A DNA stretch of 31,913 nt from Schizochytrium sp. CCTCC M209059 (taxonomy: Eukaryota; Sar; Bigyra; Thraustochytrida; Thraustochytriidae), in the NCBI GenBank assembly GCA_000818945.1, contig KN805417.1, positions 257,006 to 288,918 on the forward strand, read 5' to 3'. This document shows positions 10,210-20,434 of the stretch, piece after piece. The position numbers and the translations under genes were made by a program. The notes beneath the pieces were generated by a model, which was not told where the DNA came from, made no database searches, and saw only the letters and a list, made by a program, of their open reading frames with translations. Positions within the stretch are counted from its first letter, which is position 1, and each line of letters opens with the position of its first letter.

Positions 10210-10749
10210 ATGAAGAACCAGGAAAAGGACGTGGAGGAGATCTACAGGCGCGCGTCGGCGGGCAGGCAGGCGAAGGTGAGCGTGCCGGAGTGCATGTTCC
10301 TGAAGCAGAACTTGGCGCAGGACCGCGCCTTCCCGACGGTGTGCGAGGAGATGCTCACGCGCGCGAACCGCACGGGTCTGCTGGCGAGGCGCAACTCGCG
10401 CGTGGCCAAGGCCTGGGACATCTCGGATGGACATGGCGTGCGCAAGATGGGCGTCACGGAGATCCCCAAGGTCCTCGACACCGTGTCCAAGTCCGGAGCC
10501 TCGCAAAGCGCCAACGACATCTACCTCAACTCGCGCTCGCCCGAGCAGCAGGAGAAGATCCGCAGACTCCATGTGCGCACCGCCAGCCGCGGCGCCAAGC
10601 CTCGGACTCATGACTCGTTCTACGGCGCCCCAGAAGTCCAAAAGGACGTCCGTTCCGAGGTCAAGAAGGAGCTCGTCCGCCGCCAGTCTCGTCGCGAAGA
10701 GCGCCGCGTTGACGAGCTCCGTAAGGCACAGACACCCCTCGTCGTGTAA
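10210..10749 (+). CDS. Conserved-looking protein of unknown function, 179 residues
   Basis: I chose ATG 10210 (context AAAG-ATG, purine at -3). The same frame is open upstream to an ATG at 9691, but that stretch is Arg/Ser-rich, crosses simple repeats and looks untranslated. The 179-residue product is hydrophilic and basic. It opens with MKNQEKDVEEIYRRASAGRQ, has a mixed hydrophobic segment (CMFLKQNLAQDRAF, then CEEMLTRANRTGLL) and ends in a charged helix rich in RR/EE pairs followed by TPLVV. There is no signal peptide, membrane segment or known catalytic motif. Codon use is uniformly GC-ending and the frame is free of simple repeats, which supports real coding. No family is recognised, so I assign no function. 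Confidence 0.7.
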   Translation: MKNQEKDVEEIYRRASAGRQAKVSVPECMFLKQNLAQDRAFPTVCEEMLTRANRTGLLARRNSRVAKAWDISDGHGVRKMGVTEIPKVLDTVSKSGASQSANDIYLNSRSPEQQEKIRRLHVRTASRGAKPRTHDSFYGAPEVQKDVRSEVKKELVRRQSRREERRVDELRKAQTPLVV

Positions 10750-11015
10750 TCTGTTCACGTCTCGTTGCCTTTTCTTCAGACCTGTTTCTTTGCCGCGAGA
10801 CCTGCTGCTCAGCCGCACCAGTCTCTATTCGCGAAGGCAGTCCTCTCGCACATCACCACACCTTTCTATCTAAGCTTTATATATACTATACATGCCTACT
10901 TATCCCAATTCTTGGATCAAAAAGCCAGACCCGCCGTGACGAAAAGAAAAGATTTGACTGCTTGTCGCCATCTGTGAAACAAATAACAACCAAATTCGTT
11001 CTCACCCTAGGCCCA

Positions 11016-11037
11016 ACGTACGTACGTACGTACGTAC
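11016..11037. repeat. (ACGT)5 self-complementary array
   Basis: Five ACGT units plus AC, 22 bases. Each unit is its own reverse complement, so the tract could form a hairpin. Confidence 0.95.
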
Positions 11038-11149
11038 TAGGCTTGCCTCCTTCTTCTCTTTCCGTATACAGACGATAGACTTCTTCGTGCTGACCTCATT
11101 TGGCTTCAGCAAAAGTTCCTGTCCTTGCACACGCTTTTCGCATCTTTGA

Positions 11150-11285
11150 TGCTTGGCACTGGACACGAATGATCAATCACCCACATGGCACTGCCATGAT
11201 GACTCGGATCACTGGCATTGGTATCACTGGCATCATGACTCACTGTCAATGGTATCCATGGCCTCCAGTGCCACGAGTCACTGGA
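11150..11285. repeat. Degenerate short tandem words (ATCACTGGCAT type)
   Basis: Imperfect copies of words such as ATCACTGGCAT, CATGATGACTC and GGTATC recur every 10-25 bases. The copies are too diverged to define one unit length with certainty. Confidence 0.5.
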
Positions 11286-11625
11286 TCAATCGCATCGTAA
11301 CGGTCATTTGCACAATACATAGAAGAATACTGGGACTCTGGCCCCACTTCATTTCTTTCCTTTTTCTTTGCTATCACACTGACATACTTTGCGAGGAACA
11401 CGAAGCGGCGATCTGCGCGTACCAAGCCCAGGCCAAGCGCGGGTCGCGCCCGCTCGCCCGCTTCGAAAAACAGCCAAGGACTTTGGACGACGGACCTGCT
11501 GTTACTGCTTCTGCAGCTGCTGCTGTCACCGTACAGGCGCACATGCGCACATTCGTACATAAGCCGAGCGAGACGCAGACCGGACGCTGACCAGGAGAAG
11601 GCGACGTGCTTCAAACGAGCGCGTG

Positions 11626-14600
11626 ATGGAGAGACGACGGCAGCAAGCCTCACGGCAACGCGGACGCCGGCAAAGACCACGAGCTTGGAAACAGCTGGCG
11701 GGCATCAGCGTAGTGCTGGCCCTGGCCCTGAAGCAAACGAACGCGGATATGACCTGGGCGCCGCAATGTACAGATCGACTGCGCGTATGCCAAGACGGAG
11801 AGGACCCCTTTGGCGGCATCGATCTTGAAGAGAACCCCGCACGAATATGCTCCGACAACAAGCTCGAACGCGCCACCGTAATTCTTACAGGTGCTGCATG
11901 GAGATCCAGCATGTACAACCTATGGATTGCTCAAATCATTCTCGAGGAACAGCTCCAGGTTCCTGTACGCATCGAAAATGTTAATGGGGGATCAACACCG
12001 TATTGGTACTACGACAACAGTGAGCTTGATAAACTTGACGGGCGCGTTTACTCTTGGGACGCTCTCCATCTGGCCTCCACCGGGTCCATGGACTGCTCCT
12101 CAGGCTTTAAGGCTATATACGGCGGAAGCCCACCAGCAGATCTCCAAGAAGCTGGCTGCACTGAGGATTGCCTCCCATGCGCACATGCCATGCTCGAAAT
12201 ATGGCCAAGCGGCCAGGAAGGCAACTACAACGAGTATGTTCTCCAGCGCAAAACTGTCGAAGATGGTGGCCGCCTCGGCGCTGTTGGCGAATTTGGCTGG
12301 TGGGCATCCAAAAGCGTTCTAGACCAAGACCCGCTCCTGTCGTCATTTCGAGGCATGAAGGACGCAAACGCGACGGCAGTTTTTCGCTATCCCCTCACGT
12401 TTGGTGAATATTGCCAGCGCACAGAATCCGAGTGGGGTTTCATTGCTGCAGACTCCAATCCTTTTGCTTTAAACGCCTCTATTCCCTCCCATTTCTGCCA
12501 CCTCTTCTTTGAGTATGCCCTTCTGGCAGAGTACCAAGTTGTGTACTCGCAAAGAATTGACCAAATGTACCACGATACCCGCAGCCTTGTGCTCGAGCGT
12601 TGCGCAACCAACAAAAATACGACAAGTGGACTCGTTTTTTACAATTTATGCTCGCAGTACTGGGTTACGCCAGAGGATCTGCAAGATGCGCTGCCTGTGG
12701 CTGCAACGCAGCTCATTCGCCAGGGATACGATGGTCGCAAATTTCTCTTTGAGGGCACATTTTCTTCCGACGGATCTGGCCTCGGCATGCTGCACTCCAC
12801 GAGCTGTCCGGACTCGCCTCTCATGCCTGTAACCCCTGGTGCCGAGCCATATGTTCGGTGGCAGAACCAGGGTGCAGACGGATACTCTCGCTTCCAAAAC
12901 CGCGATTATGACATCGTTGCCTCGCATGGTCTGCAAGTCCAACCGTACAACGTGCGCAGCGAAGTGAGAGAAATATTCGAGGTGTCCGCGAGACTCATGC
13001 AAGCAGACTCACCCAATGCGTCACCTATGCTTATCAGCTGGTCACGGCCAGATAGTCTCTTTTTGAGGCACAAATACCCCTTGGATGATGAACCATGGGG
13101 TAATTATTCAGGCACAACCTTCGAGCTTGCAAAAGTTCAGCTTCCTGATCATCCCTCCGAGGCGACCTGCGCTCCGTACAAACGTTCTTTTGAGGACCGA
13201 TGCACCCTCACGGAAGAAAACGAAGCGCCAGACGAATCGCAATGCGGCTACCAATCTGAAATTATCTACAAGGCGTTTGCTGCCAACCTGCAAAGCTATG
13301 CGCCAGAAGCATATCGTTTCTTGCGCCGATTTCAGCTGTCCCTTGATCAACAAGAGCTTTTATTGGCATCGTTCGATTACGATACCATTTATCGAGAAAT
13401 GGTCGCGCCGACACGAGCACGCACCATTGTTTGCGACTGGATTCGCAATAACACAGATATTTGGAAAGCCTGGCTGCCAGCGACCTCACACCAAACGCGG
13501 TGCTTGGGGGAGCTTCAGGATCCCTTTGAGCGCGCCGATCTCGAAACATCCTCGACAGAGGGCGCGAATGCAACCTGCTCCGGGCATGGGACCTGTATCG
13601 TGACAGAAGAGCTCTTGCAAAAACATCCCAACGCTGGCGAGTGCGAGTGTGACCAAGGGTACGTCGGGGACGACTGTTCGGGACTCGTTGACCCAGACTT
13701 GCTCAATGTCATTATCGGCAAAAGCTTCTTGTTCTGGGTCGTTTTTGGCTTTCAGGTTGCCACGCTTCTCTACATTTCATCTGCGCGCCGCCTCTTCCGT
13801 CTGCACGCAAATGACTCAGTAGTGTTCCAGACGGCACATCCATGGTTTATCGAGCTCATCATGCAGAGCGCGACAGCAGGCGCCCTTGGCCCCTTTGCGT
13901 GGGCTGGGCCCGTCACGGTCATCCATTGCATGCTGCGCCCCGTCTTTATCGCAGTCCCCTTTGCCATTATCCAGGGAGCCATTTTTACAAAGCTACAGAG
14001 GAAAAAGTTGCGTTTGGCAATGAACACCGAAGATCTCAAGGCAACCATGCAAGCAATTGGATTCTGCTTGGTAAGTCTTTTCGCCCTCTGGTTTGTGGTC
14101 TTTACGCCATCAACAGCCCGCAACAGGCTACCGGTTCGCGTTTGGGAAGAGTACGCTTCCTGCGAATACGGCTCGCAGCTCGCTGCATTTGAGGGCCTCC
14201 TTTTGGTCGGCTGTCTCGTCTTGCTCATCTCAAACTGCCGGACTGCCGTGGAGCTGCGTCTCAAACCAACCTACTTTAACGAAGGGCGCGACCTCATGTT
14301 GACGAGTCTTGCCACCTTTTTCGTGGCGACGCCAAGCTATTTTGCGGCACAGGTGGTCGTCTCCCCCTTGGAAGGCCCAAAGTTCCTTGTAATCTGCATG
14401 ACCTCTCTTGCTACAATCTGGGTCATACTCTACTTTCTCATCCATCCCAAAATCAAGGTTCATCTCTACAGTCCCGAACTTAACAACTTCAAGTTGGGAC
14501 TCTTTCATCCTACTGGCGACCCATCTCTCGCGATCGGCGACCCCGTGGCAGACATGCCCCGCATCCTCGGCGAGGCCGCGGCACGGAGATCTCAGGTGGC

Positions 14601-16368
14601 CCCATCAGCTGCACGCCCCAGCGTCATCATCGCGCCCGGGTCCAAGATGCCTTTCGGAGAGGAAGCAACAAATGGTGCCTCATCAAGACGCCGCATGAGT
14701 ACTATGGTCGGATCCGCAATGGCTGCAGTACGGACGCGAGCTCAAGGCGCATCAATGCTTCGCCGCGTATCGCAAATGGTCCCTGGCCCCATTAAGAGCG
14801 GTCTTGCTCGAGCCTCAATCGTTGTGCCTGTGAATCGGCGTCATCAAGTGCATCTGGAAAACATTCAAGATCTCAATAGCTTGCAGGGCTTTCCCTCACC
14901 CGAAGTCGAGGTGAAGCGTGACCCGCACCAGATGCACGACCCGCTCAAGCGTGCCTTGGCATACAGGAGCCCTGAAATGTACATGATCCTGGAGAAAAAA
15001 ATTCAGGTTGTTTTGCGCGAAAATGCAGAGCTCACGAAAATCATCGAGGAACACAGAATCGATCCAGTCACCGGAGAAATGGACGAAGATTTCATGGACG
15101 CACTGCATCGCATCAAGATGGAGCATGAGGAGCGTGCGAGGCAGATCGAAGACGAACTCTTGGGGGAAATCGATCAACTCGAGGCAGAGCGAGAAGAGGA
15201 ACGCGAGGACATGTTGCGCCGACACCAAGATGACGTTGCAAATCTTGAGCAGGAAAAAGTCGACGCAGTCGAGGTCCTCAAGGCCCAGCACAAGTTTCAG
15301 CAGCACAAGCTCATGGTGCTGGAGGCAGAGGGAAAACGTATGGCAAGCACCTTGCGCAATGCACTCCCTTCATACGAAATCTTTCTTGCGACGTATAATC
15401 TTGGTGTTTACGCGGAAGGGCTTCGCGTCCAGGGCCTTGACTCGACCGAAAAGCTCATTCTTGCAAGTGCCGACGACCTTCTTCACGCGGGTATACCCAT
15501 CGGCCACGTACGCAAGCTACAGACCGTACTTGCTAGCATGAGTGATGCCGCGCCCTCAGTGGCCATGCCCGAGGGCGCAGAACCCAGAGAAGCAATTTCT
15601 CTTGTAACAGAGTGGGCAGACGATGATTCTCGAATCGAGGGGGCGACTTCGTCGGAGCGACGACGTCGGAAGCGGTCCGGGAAGCCGAAACCCAAGGTCA
15701 AACCGGCCTGGATCGAAAATTTTGATCCAGCAAGTGGTCGCAAATACCTTATACATCCACTTACGGGCGAGTCCAAGTGGGACGAGAGTGCTGGGCCAAA
15801 GAGTTCCGCGTCCAAATTCGGGACTCTTCTCAAGGGCACCGCCTCGCCGTCGCATCGGCAAAGCAAAGAGAAAGTGGCCAGCGTTTCTTCATCGCGCGGT
15901 CTGGGTGAAGAGGACGCGGCAAGCACCTTGCCATCACACCGCCAAAGCAAGGATGAGGCAAAGTCTGGTACACTTGTGCCGACGAATGAGGCTTCTGCAA
16001 ATGCTGCGAAAGAGCTTGACGGGAAAACGCATTTGCGTGAGGCACTGCAGGTATCAGACCAGGACGAGCTTGAAAAGCATGTGGACGACGATAAACAAAG
16101 TATGCACCCTTGCCAAGAACTCGAGAGCCGTGAAAAGCACGAAGGAGGTGAAGACGAAACTTTAGTGGAGAGGAAAAGCTCCAAGAAACACTCTTCGAGC
16201 GACGGCAAAGGGAGAAAGCGGCTTGCTCTTGACTGTGCGCCCATCGAGCAAGTGTACAGTTCCGATGAGAGCGACCAAGAACTCATTCTTGCAGCCACGT
16301 CTTCTGACAAGAGCGGCTCCCGAATCGCTTCTGCCAAAAAGGGTTTATTCACGAGGAAGAAAAATTAG
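11626..16368 (+). CDS. Chimeric receptor: betaine-binding-protein-like ectodomain, EGF, class C GPCR core, coiled coil, SAM, WW
   Basis: A single-exon 1580-residue protein from ATG 11626. Residues 1-40 are an Arg-rich n-region and hydrophobic core ending near TNA-D, a signal peptide. Residues about 80-620 match the two-lobe OpuAC/ProX glycine-betaine-binding fold. Signatures are TGAAWRSSMYNLWIAQIILEE, ALEIW-like LEIWPSGQ, VGEFGWW, a second-lobe SWSRPDSLF...VQLPD block, and a closing FLRRFQLSLDQQELLL. Residues about 649-687 are an EGF-like module (CSGHGTC, CECDQGYVGDDC). Seven membrane helices span about 691-943 in class C style: Cys at the top of TM3 (HCMLRP), a partner Cys in loop 2 (YASCEYG), NEGRDLMLTS at TM6 and HPK after TM7. 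The cytoplasmic tail has a coiled coil (1118-1241), a SAM domain (1245-1306) and a WW-like domain (1361-1389, KYLIHPLTGESKW, lacking the final Pro). The Ser/Lys-rich end has two SHRQSK copies. Role inferred: sensing a betaine-like solute and signalling through the tail. Confidence 0.85.
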   Translation: MERRRQQASRQRGRRQRPRAWKQLAGISVVLALALKQTNADMTWAPQCTDRLRVCQDGEDPFGGIDLEENPARICSDNKLERATVILTGAAWRSSMYNLWIAQIILEEQLQVPVRIENVNGGSTPYWYYDNSELDKLDGRVYSWDALHLASTGSMDCSSGFKAIYGGSPPADLQEAGCTEDCLPCAHAMLEIWPSGQEGNYNEYVLQRKTVEDGGRLGAVGEFGWWASKSVLDQDPLLSSFRGMKDANATAVFRYPLTFGEYCQRTESEWGFIAADSNPFALNASIPSHFCHLFFEYALLAEYQVVYSQRIDQMYHDTRSLVLERCATNKNTTSGLVFYNLCSQYWVTPEDLQDALPVAATQLIRQGYDGRKFLFEGTFSSDGSGLGMLHSTSCPDSPLMPVTPGAEPYVRWQNQGADGYSRFQNRDYDIVASHGLQVQPYNVRSEVREIFEVSARLMQADSPNASPMLISWSRPDSLFLRHKYPLDDEPWGNYSGTTFELAKVQLPDHPSEATCAPYKRSFEDRCTLTEENEAPDESQCGYQSEIIYKAFAANLQSYAPEAYRFLRRFQLSLDQQELLLASFDYDTIYREMVAPTRARTIVCDWIRNNTDIWKAWLPATSHQTRCLGELQDPFERADLETSSTEGANATCSGHGTCIVTEELLQKHPNAGECECDQGYVGDDCSGLVDPDLLNVIIGKSFLFWVVFGFQVATLLYISSARRLFRLHANDSVVFQTAHPWFIELIMQSATAGALGPFAWAGPVTVIHCMLRPVFIAVPFAIIQGAIFTKLQRKKLRLAMNTEDLKATMQAIGFCLVSLFALWFVVFTPSTARNRLPVRVWEEYASCEYGSQLAAFEGLLLVGCLVLLISNCRTAVELRLKPTYFNEGRDLMLTSLATFFVATPSYFAAQVVVSPLEGPKFLVICMTSLATIWVILYFLIHPKIKVHLYSPELNNFKLGLFHPTGDPSLAIGDPVADMPRILGEAAARRSQVAPSAARPSVIIAPGSKMPFGEEATNGASSRRRMSTMVGSAMAAVRTRAQGASMLRRVSQMVPGPIKSGLARASIVVPVNRRHQVHLENIQDLNSLQGFPSPEVEVKRDPHQMHDPLKRALAYRSPEMYMILEKKIQVVLRENAELTKIIEEHRIDPVTGEMDEDFMDALHRIKMEHEERARQIEDELLGEIDQLEAEREEEREDMLRRHQDDVANLEQEKVDAVEVLKAQHKFQQHKLMVLEAEGKRMASTLRNALPSYEIFLATYNLGVYAEGLRVQGLDSTEKLILASADDLLHAGIPIGHVRKLQTVLASMSDAAPSVAMPEGAEPREAISLVTEWADDDSRIEGATSSERRRRKRSGKPKPKVKPAWIENFDPASGRKYLIHPLTGESKWDESAGPKSSASKFGTLLKGTASPSHRQSKEKVASVSSSRGLGEEDAASTLPSHRQSKDEAKSGTLVPTNEASANAAKELDGKTHLREALQVSDQDELEKHVDDDKQSMHPCQELESREKHEGGEDETLVERKSSKKHSSSDGKGRKRLALDCAPIEQVYSSDESDQELILAATSSDKSGSRIASAKKGLFTRKKN

Positions 16369-16489
16369 CCTTCTGAAAACTACCTACCATCCATTAAATG
16401 CCAACACCGGGCTGTAAATTTCACATTAACAATTGAATGAGAATAATTCAATTTTTTGGCCCCGGATGAAGATTGAGATGCGAGAAATT
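16369..16489. other. Short convergent spacer
   Basis: Only 121 bases separate the stop codons of the chimeric receptor (+) and the first Frizzled-like gene (-). The spacer is AT-rich compared with both genes, as expected for shared 3' ends. Confidence 0.6.
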
Positions 16490-18716
16490 TTACTCTCCTT
16501 CATTAGTCTCCGTTCCCATGGACGTCTTGGACGCATTTCCGTTGTCCTTATAAGAGCTAGCGATTGCGCGGATCTTACGCGAAGTTGCTGCCGTAGATAT
16601 CACCTTGAGCTGCTTGAGTGCCGGAAGTGCAAAAATGAATCCGAAACAAAGCGTCGGAAGACTCTGCGAAACGGTTTGCAGCATAATGAGACCAAAACCA
16701 GGTGCTGCCTCGCGAAGAACACCGCAATTTGCTTCGACAGCTGCCTGAGTTTTGTTTGTGACCGCGTAATCGGCTGGGATCTCCCCCTCAGGAACCAGGT
16801 CGTAGTTGATTCCCGTGCGAGCACAACGAATCCACTTGTCAACCTCTGTTCCAAAGGTCTTTGCTTTGGGGAGGAACATAAAGGTCGCAAACGCATTAAG
16901 AATGACGAGAATCGTCGAGATCGCTGCGAAACGCAGCATGTTAATGGCAAGGTTGTACAGCATCTTAGAGCTCGACCCGCCGCCCCGCTTCAATGAAGTT
17001 CCTGTCGCACTGCGCCTCATAGAACCTGTAATGCCAGACATTTTGATCACGATTGCCACCAGGGCAAAGGACAGTCCCACACAGATGAGACCAATCGCGA
17101 GCAGAGGACCCTGGACAAAGATGAGCTCTTCCATTTCGGACTCGAAGAGAGGACCACAAGAGTATGCGTAGCGAATCAAATTCGGGTAAAACATCATTGC
17201 CTCGAATGCCGCACCCCCCTCGTTCAAGCGGTAATTGTAAGAGGTCATGTACAGCTGATCGGCCTCCAGAGCAAAGGTGCCAATACTTAGCACGAGCGGA
17301 ACGCCAACAATGAGAACAGGAACGAGAATCTTGAACCCCTTTGATGGCACGTATCGGGACATGTTTTGTGAAGCTTTGAGCTGGCGGAGCACTTTGTAGA
17401 GAGTGATTGCGACGCAGATGAGAAGGGCCTGCAGCAAATGAGGTTTGATCTTTCCAATCTCGCAAAAATCATGCGCATAAGTGTTCGTTCTAAAGTTCAG
17501 TGTCTTGTATCCATTACAGCGCAGATCCTCCGCAAGAATTGCGCTAGGAAGAGCGTCCAGAAAGAAGAGCAAGATGCAAATGACGCCACTGAAAGTAACA
17601 ACTCGGTCTGTGATATCACGTCGCTTCAGCTTGGACACGCGCTTAAATTCACTGACGACGATAAGAATTGACAGAGGAAAAGAGATAAAGCCAGGGAGCC
17701 ACGTCATTACCCACATAAGGGTGTGGTGCACATCATCGTAGATAAAGGGCAGTGGGCACGCAATGTCGCATGTCGAGACACATGCGTCGCAGTCCATGGT
17801 CGCGTTGTAAGATTCGCTTTCGACATCTCCGCTCTCAATGCAGTAGGTCAGGTTGCCAGGGTACTCAAACTCGATGAAGCCTGTGGACGCGTTCAGCTCG
17901 ATTGGATAGCGTCGTGAGGCCATTCCCCAAGCGCATTCCGCCTCACGGCATGCCAAGCTCGCTCCGGATTCAGAAGCGCACTCCATCTCCGTTCCATCGT
18001 CTTCCATGTAGAACGTGTCTTGAAAGACAGACTCTCCATTCCACCCGTCCAAGTACTCGATCAGCATTCCCGTGCCGGACGACCGGGAGGTCTCGGGTAC
18101 CGCGTCACCAATGGTGTCAGAGCAAAGAAACACGGATGCTGCTCCTCCCGCTGCGCTCACAATGGCTGTGACATATGAAGAATGCACATGCGTGAGTTTT
18201 CTATTCGTGGCGATAAGCGAGCCGGGGCTTGGGATATGACAAAGTATGAAAAAGGTGTGCGTGCGCGGGCGCGCTGTACACCCACACTTTGAAGAGTCGT
18301 GAGAGACTTGTTTCAAGGTATGTAAACTTACTAAATGCCGATGTGCAATAATCATTGTGAATCGTTTCGCAGTACTCGGTGCAAGGGCGCCGAGGAAGAT
18401 CGTTTGTTGGGTCGCACAATGGAAATGCGCCCATGCAGTTGACACGGAAAAAGTGATACAGACACTCTTGACTCGCAATGCTCGAGGCCGCAAGACGGAA
18501 ACCCTCCAGCCTTGCTTCTACGGCCGTCTCCATATCATTTATGGTTTTACCTTCCCAAACGAAGACGGACTGGCCTCCGAGTCCATATTCGGAGCACCAG
18601 CCACCTTCTTCCGGGTACTCCATACACGTTCCTGAAGCATGGCTTGCGGCTTCAATTTGTAGACTAGTCAAGCCCAGGACCAGGCCCCCGGCCAGAACAC
18701 AATTGCGGAGCAACAT
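16490..18716 (-). CDS. Frizzled-like receptor A (FZ domain plus seven helices), two exons
   Basis: Exon 1 is 18716-18332 and exon 2 is 18165-16490, giving 686 residues. ATG 18716 starts a clean signal peptide (MLLRNCVLAGGLVLGL). In-frame ATGs at 18764 and 18860 would add a basic leader. Exon 1 codes most of a cysteine-rich FZ domain: GTC, WC, ECLYHFFRVNCMG, LCD, RRPCTEYC, DYC. Exon 2 adds its last cysteines, an N-glycosylated stalk (NAT, NLT), then seven membrane helices from about HTLMWVMTWLPGF to FGLIMLQTVSQSLPTLCFG. The order and the loops around RCNGYKTLNF and FCEIGKIKP match the tandem neighbour almost residue for residue. The family includes Frizzled/Smoothened and the Dictyostelium fsl proteins, which signal from the plasma membrane; no Wnt ligand need exist here. 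The tail is short, Lys/Ser-rich and has no KTxxxW-type motif. Splicing is inferred from consensus sites, phase and the paralogue. Confidence 0.85.
18166..18331 (-). other. Intron of Frizzled-like receptor A, 166 bases
   Basis: Donor A|GTAAGT after the FZ residues TSAF and acceptor CACAG|CC, phase 1. This acceptor leaves 14 residues from the junction codon to the next conserved Cys, exactly as in the neighbouring paralogue. A later AG (exon start 18150) would also keep frame but would shorten this by five residues. Confidence 0.8.
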
Positions 18717-18866
18717 CCACGGCCCGTTGCCACGATGCCGCGTTACGCGACGCTCTCGAGGCATGAATTTACTGCTAGTCGCGTTCCTTCGTGTGCCAGA
18801 CTTGAAGTGCCTCGTGATGGCGTTCTGCCGCAGTCTTTTACCCAACCATTTGTGGTGCATTTCCAA

Positions 18867-20434
18867 GACAGACTCAAGTGGTCAGCTTCGCAAAGCTGGA
18901 GCCGCGCAACCGCAAGTTTTTCCGCCGGTCGCGAAATCGCTCGGTGCTTGACCGTTTCCACATGCTCGGACTCGTGACGTTGTTGAAAGGCTCCGAGAGC
19001 GAGTCTACCCGATACACTCGTCTCAGGCTGCATGCAGCATGAACAGCTAGCTAGTTGTGAGTGGGGGGGGGTCTCTTTCGGAACCTTGTATCAGCAGGAA
19101 GTGAAACGGCCTATTGTTCAGGAGCAACCGGTGAACGTTCACGCCAAGGGTGGCTAACTTAAGCAACTTAAAAATTTACTTTCACAACGGATATGTTGCT
19201 AGTGTCTACCTGCGACGCGGGCAATGTACGGGGCTGACTTGTGCCTGTGCCTCCAGGGACAGTGCAGAAGAGTCAAGACTTCAACGGACGGATTGATCGA
19301 ATCGCGAGGCTGGTCAAGAGAGTGAACGAAAATAGTTTTTGTCCGAAGCGGTATAAGTAGCTGCTGCATTCTTGGCCTCTACACCCTCTGAACAAAGTTC
19401 TGCCAGCCGAATAATTATAGCGCTCTCACCTCTGTGTGTGTGGCTGAAACTTTAGGATGTTGCGGCCCTCACAAAGCGAACTCACCGACGAGAAATCGTG
19501 TAGCGCGCGTTTGTGTCTCGCAGCGGCTCGTCAAGGGTCCCAGTGGCCACGTTTTCTGGCAGCTGGCGCAATGCGTTTACCGGTGGTCCGTCGGAGGGTA
19601 AACAATCGATCGATCGATCGACCCGCTTGAGTCCTTTTGGCACGTAACCGAAAAGTTTTTCGTGGAAGTTCGATGGTGCGCAAGCTCCTACCTTTACTTG
19701 CCACTCCCACTCTGCAACTGACCACGACGCATTAGCCACAAGGCGAGATACAGTAAGAGCCGTTTTGCTTACTTCACTAAAGTCTTTGTATTTCCCACGG
19801 GACCAGTCCCAACGTCTTGCTGGGAGAAAAAAAAAAAAAAGGGAAAAGAAAGAGGAGTTTGAGGGAGTAAGCCGACGAATGGTGAGTGGAAATTGTGGTT
19901 TCCAAATTAGACGACAAATCTGGATGTTTCTTGCCCGTTAGTCATCCCCAGAACATAAGTGCCGCAGATCATGTTTCTGCAGTAAACGCTGGTTCTCAAT
20001 CATCTTAAAGATCATGAAGCGGTACACACAGGCAAGCATAAACGACAACTCGTACTGTCAGCGTGGCTTCCTTTGCATGCTTTGACGAATGAGAAAGAGA
20101 CCAAGTAGACCGGAGGTTGGGTTCCAGAGTGTCATTCATGCTAGGCGTTGACTAAAGATAGCTCTGACAAAACGCAAACTCCAACAACTTTTCCAAGCTG
20201 GGTGTTGTTTTTCGGAAGTCATGTCTCTTCAAGTCAGCGCGAAGAGAGAATTTGGAATGAAAAACTTGAGAATTTTTATAAAGTTGTACGTTTTATACTC
20301 CAAACATCTTCGATGACGCGGAAAGACGAGCCAAAGCGTGCCAAAGCAAATCGAAATTATCAAAAGTGAAATTGAAGTAGATAGCTCGAGTATGGGTATA
20401 AGAAGAAGAGCGAGCCATCAACTCGCAAAACTTT
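18867..20434. other. Intergenic region between the two Frizzled-like genes
   Basis: About 1.6 kb containing the promoter of receptor A and the 3' flank of receptor B. It holds an ATCG tetramer run (about 19601-19620), a G run (19064-19071), and a 14-base A run near 19827-19840. Frames of 60-100 codons lack ATG starts or domain features. No gene is supported. Confidence 0.5.

Larger units (their letters stand above)
10750..11625 (+). promoter_or_regulatory. Intergenic region upstream of the betaine-type receptor gene
   Basis: About 0.9 kb between the 179-residue gene and the receptor gene, both on the plus strand. It should hold the first gene's 3' end and the receptor's promoter. It contains an ACGT array (11016-11037) and a patch of short related words around ATCACTGGCAT (about 11150-11285). 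No coding frame is convincing. Confidence 0.4.

Noticed and set aside
8917..10818. 633-codon minus-strand frame, and the 499-codon plus-strand frame 9114-10613
   Set aside because: Both cross GC-rich DNA and four repeat arrays, giving Leu/Ala, Ser/Asn and Arg runs with no domain. Both overlap the supported 179-residue gene, and low stop density explains their length.
15483..16352. 289-codon minus-strand frame
   Set aside because: It is antisense to the SAM/WW tail of the chimeric receptor. Its Ser/Leu-rich composition is the mirror of Glu/Lys/Ser codons.
18717..18866. Longer N-terminus for Frizzled-like receptor A
   Set aside because: The frame begins with TTG, and the in-frame ATGs at 18860 and 18764 add a basic leader before the signal peptide. 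ATG 18716 gives a normal signal peptide and matches the paralogue's length.
19482..19739. 85-codon minus-strand frame between the Frizzled-like genes
   Set aside because: It has no ATG (the first codon is GTG), crosses an ATCG microsatellite, and has no homology signal by eye.
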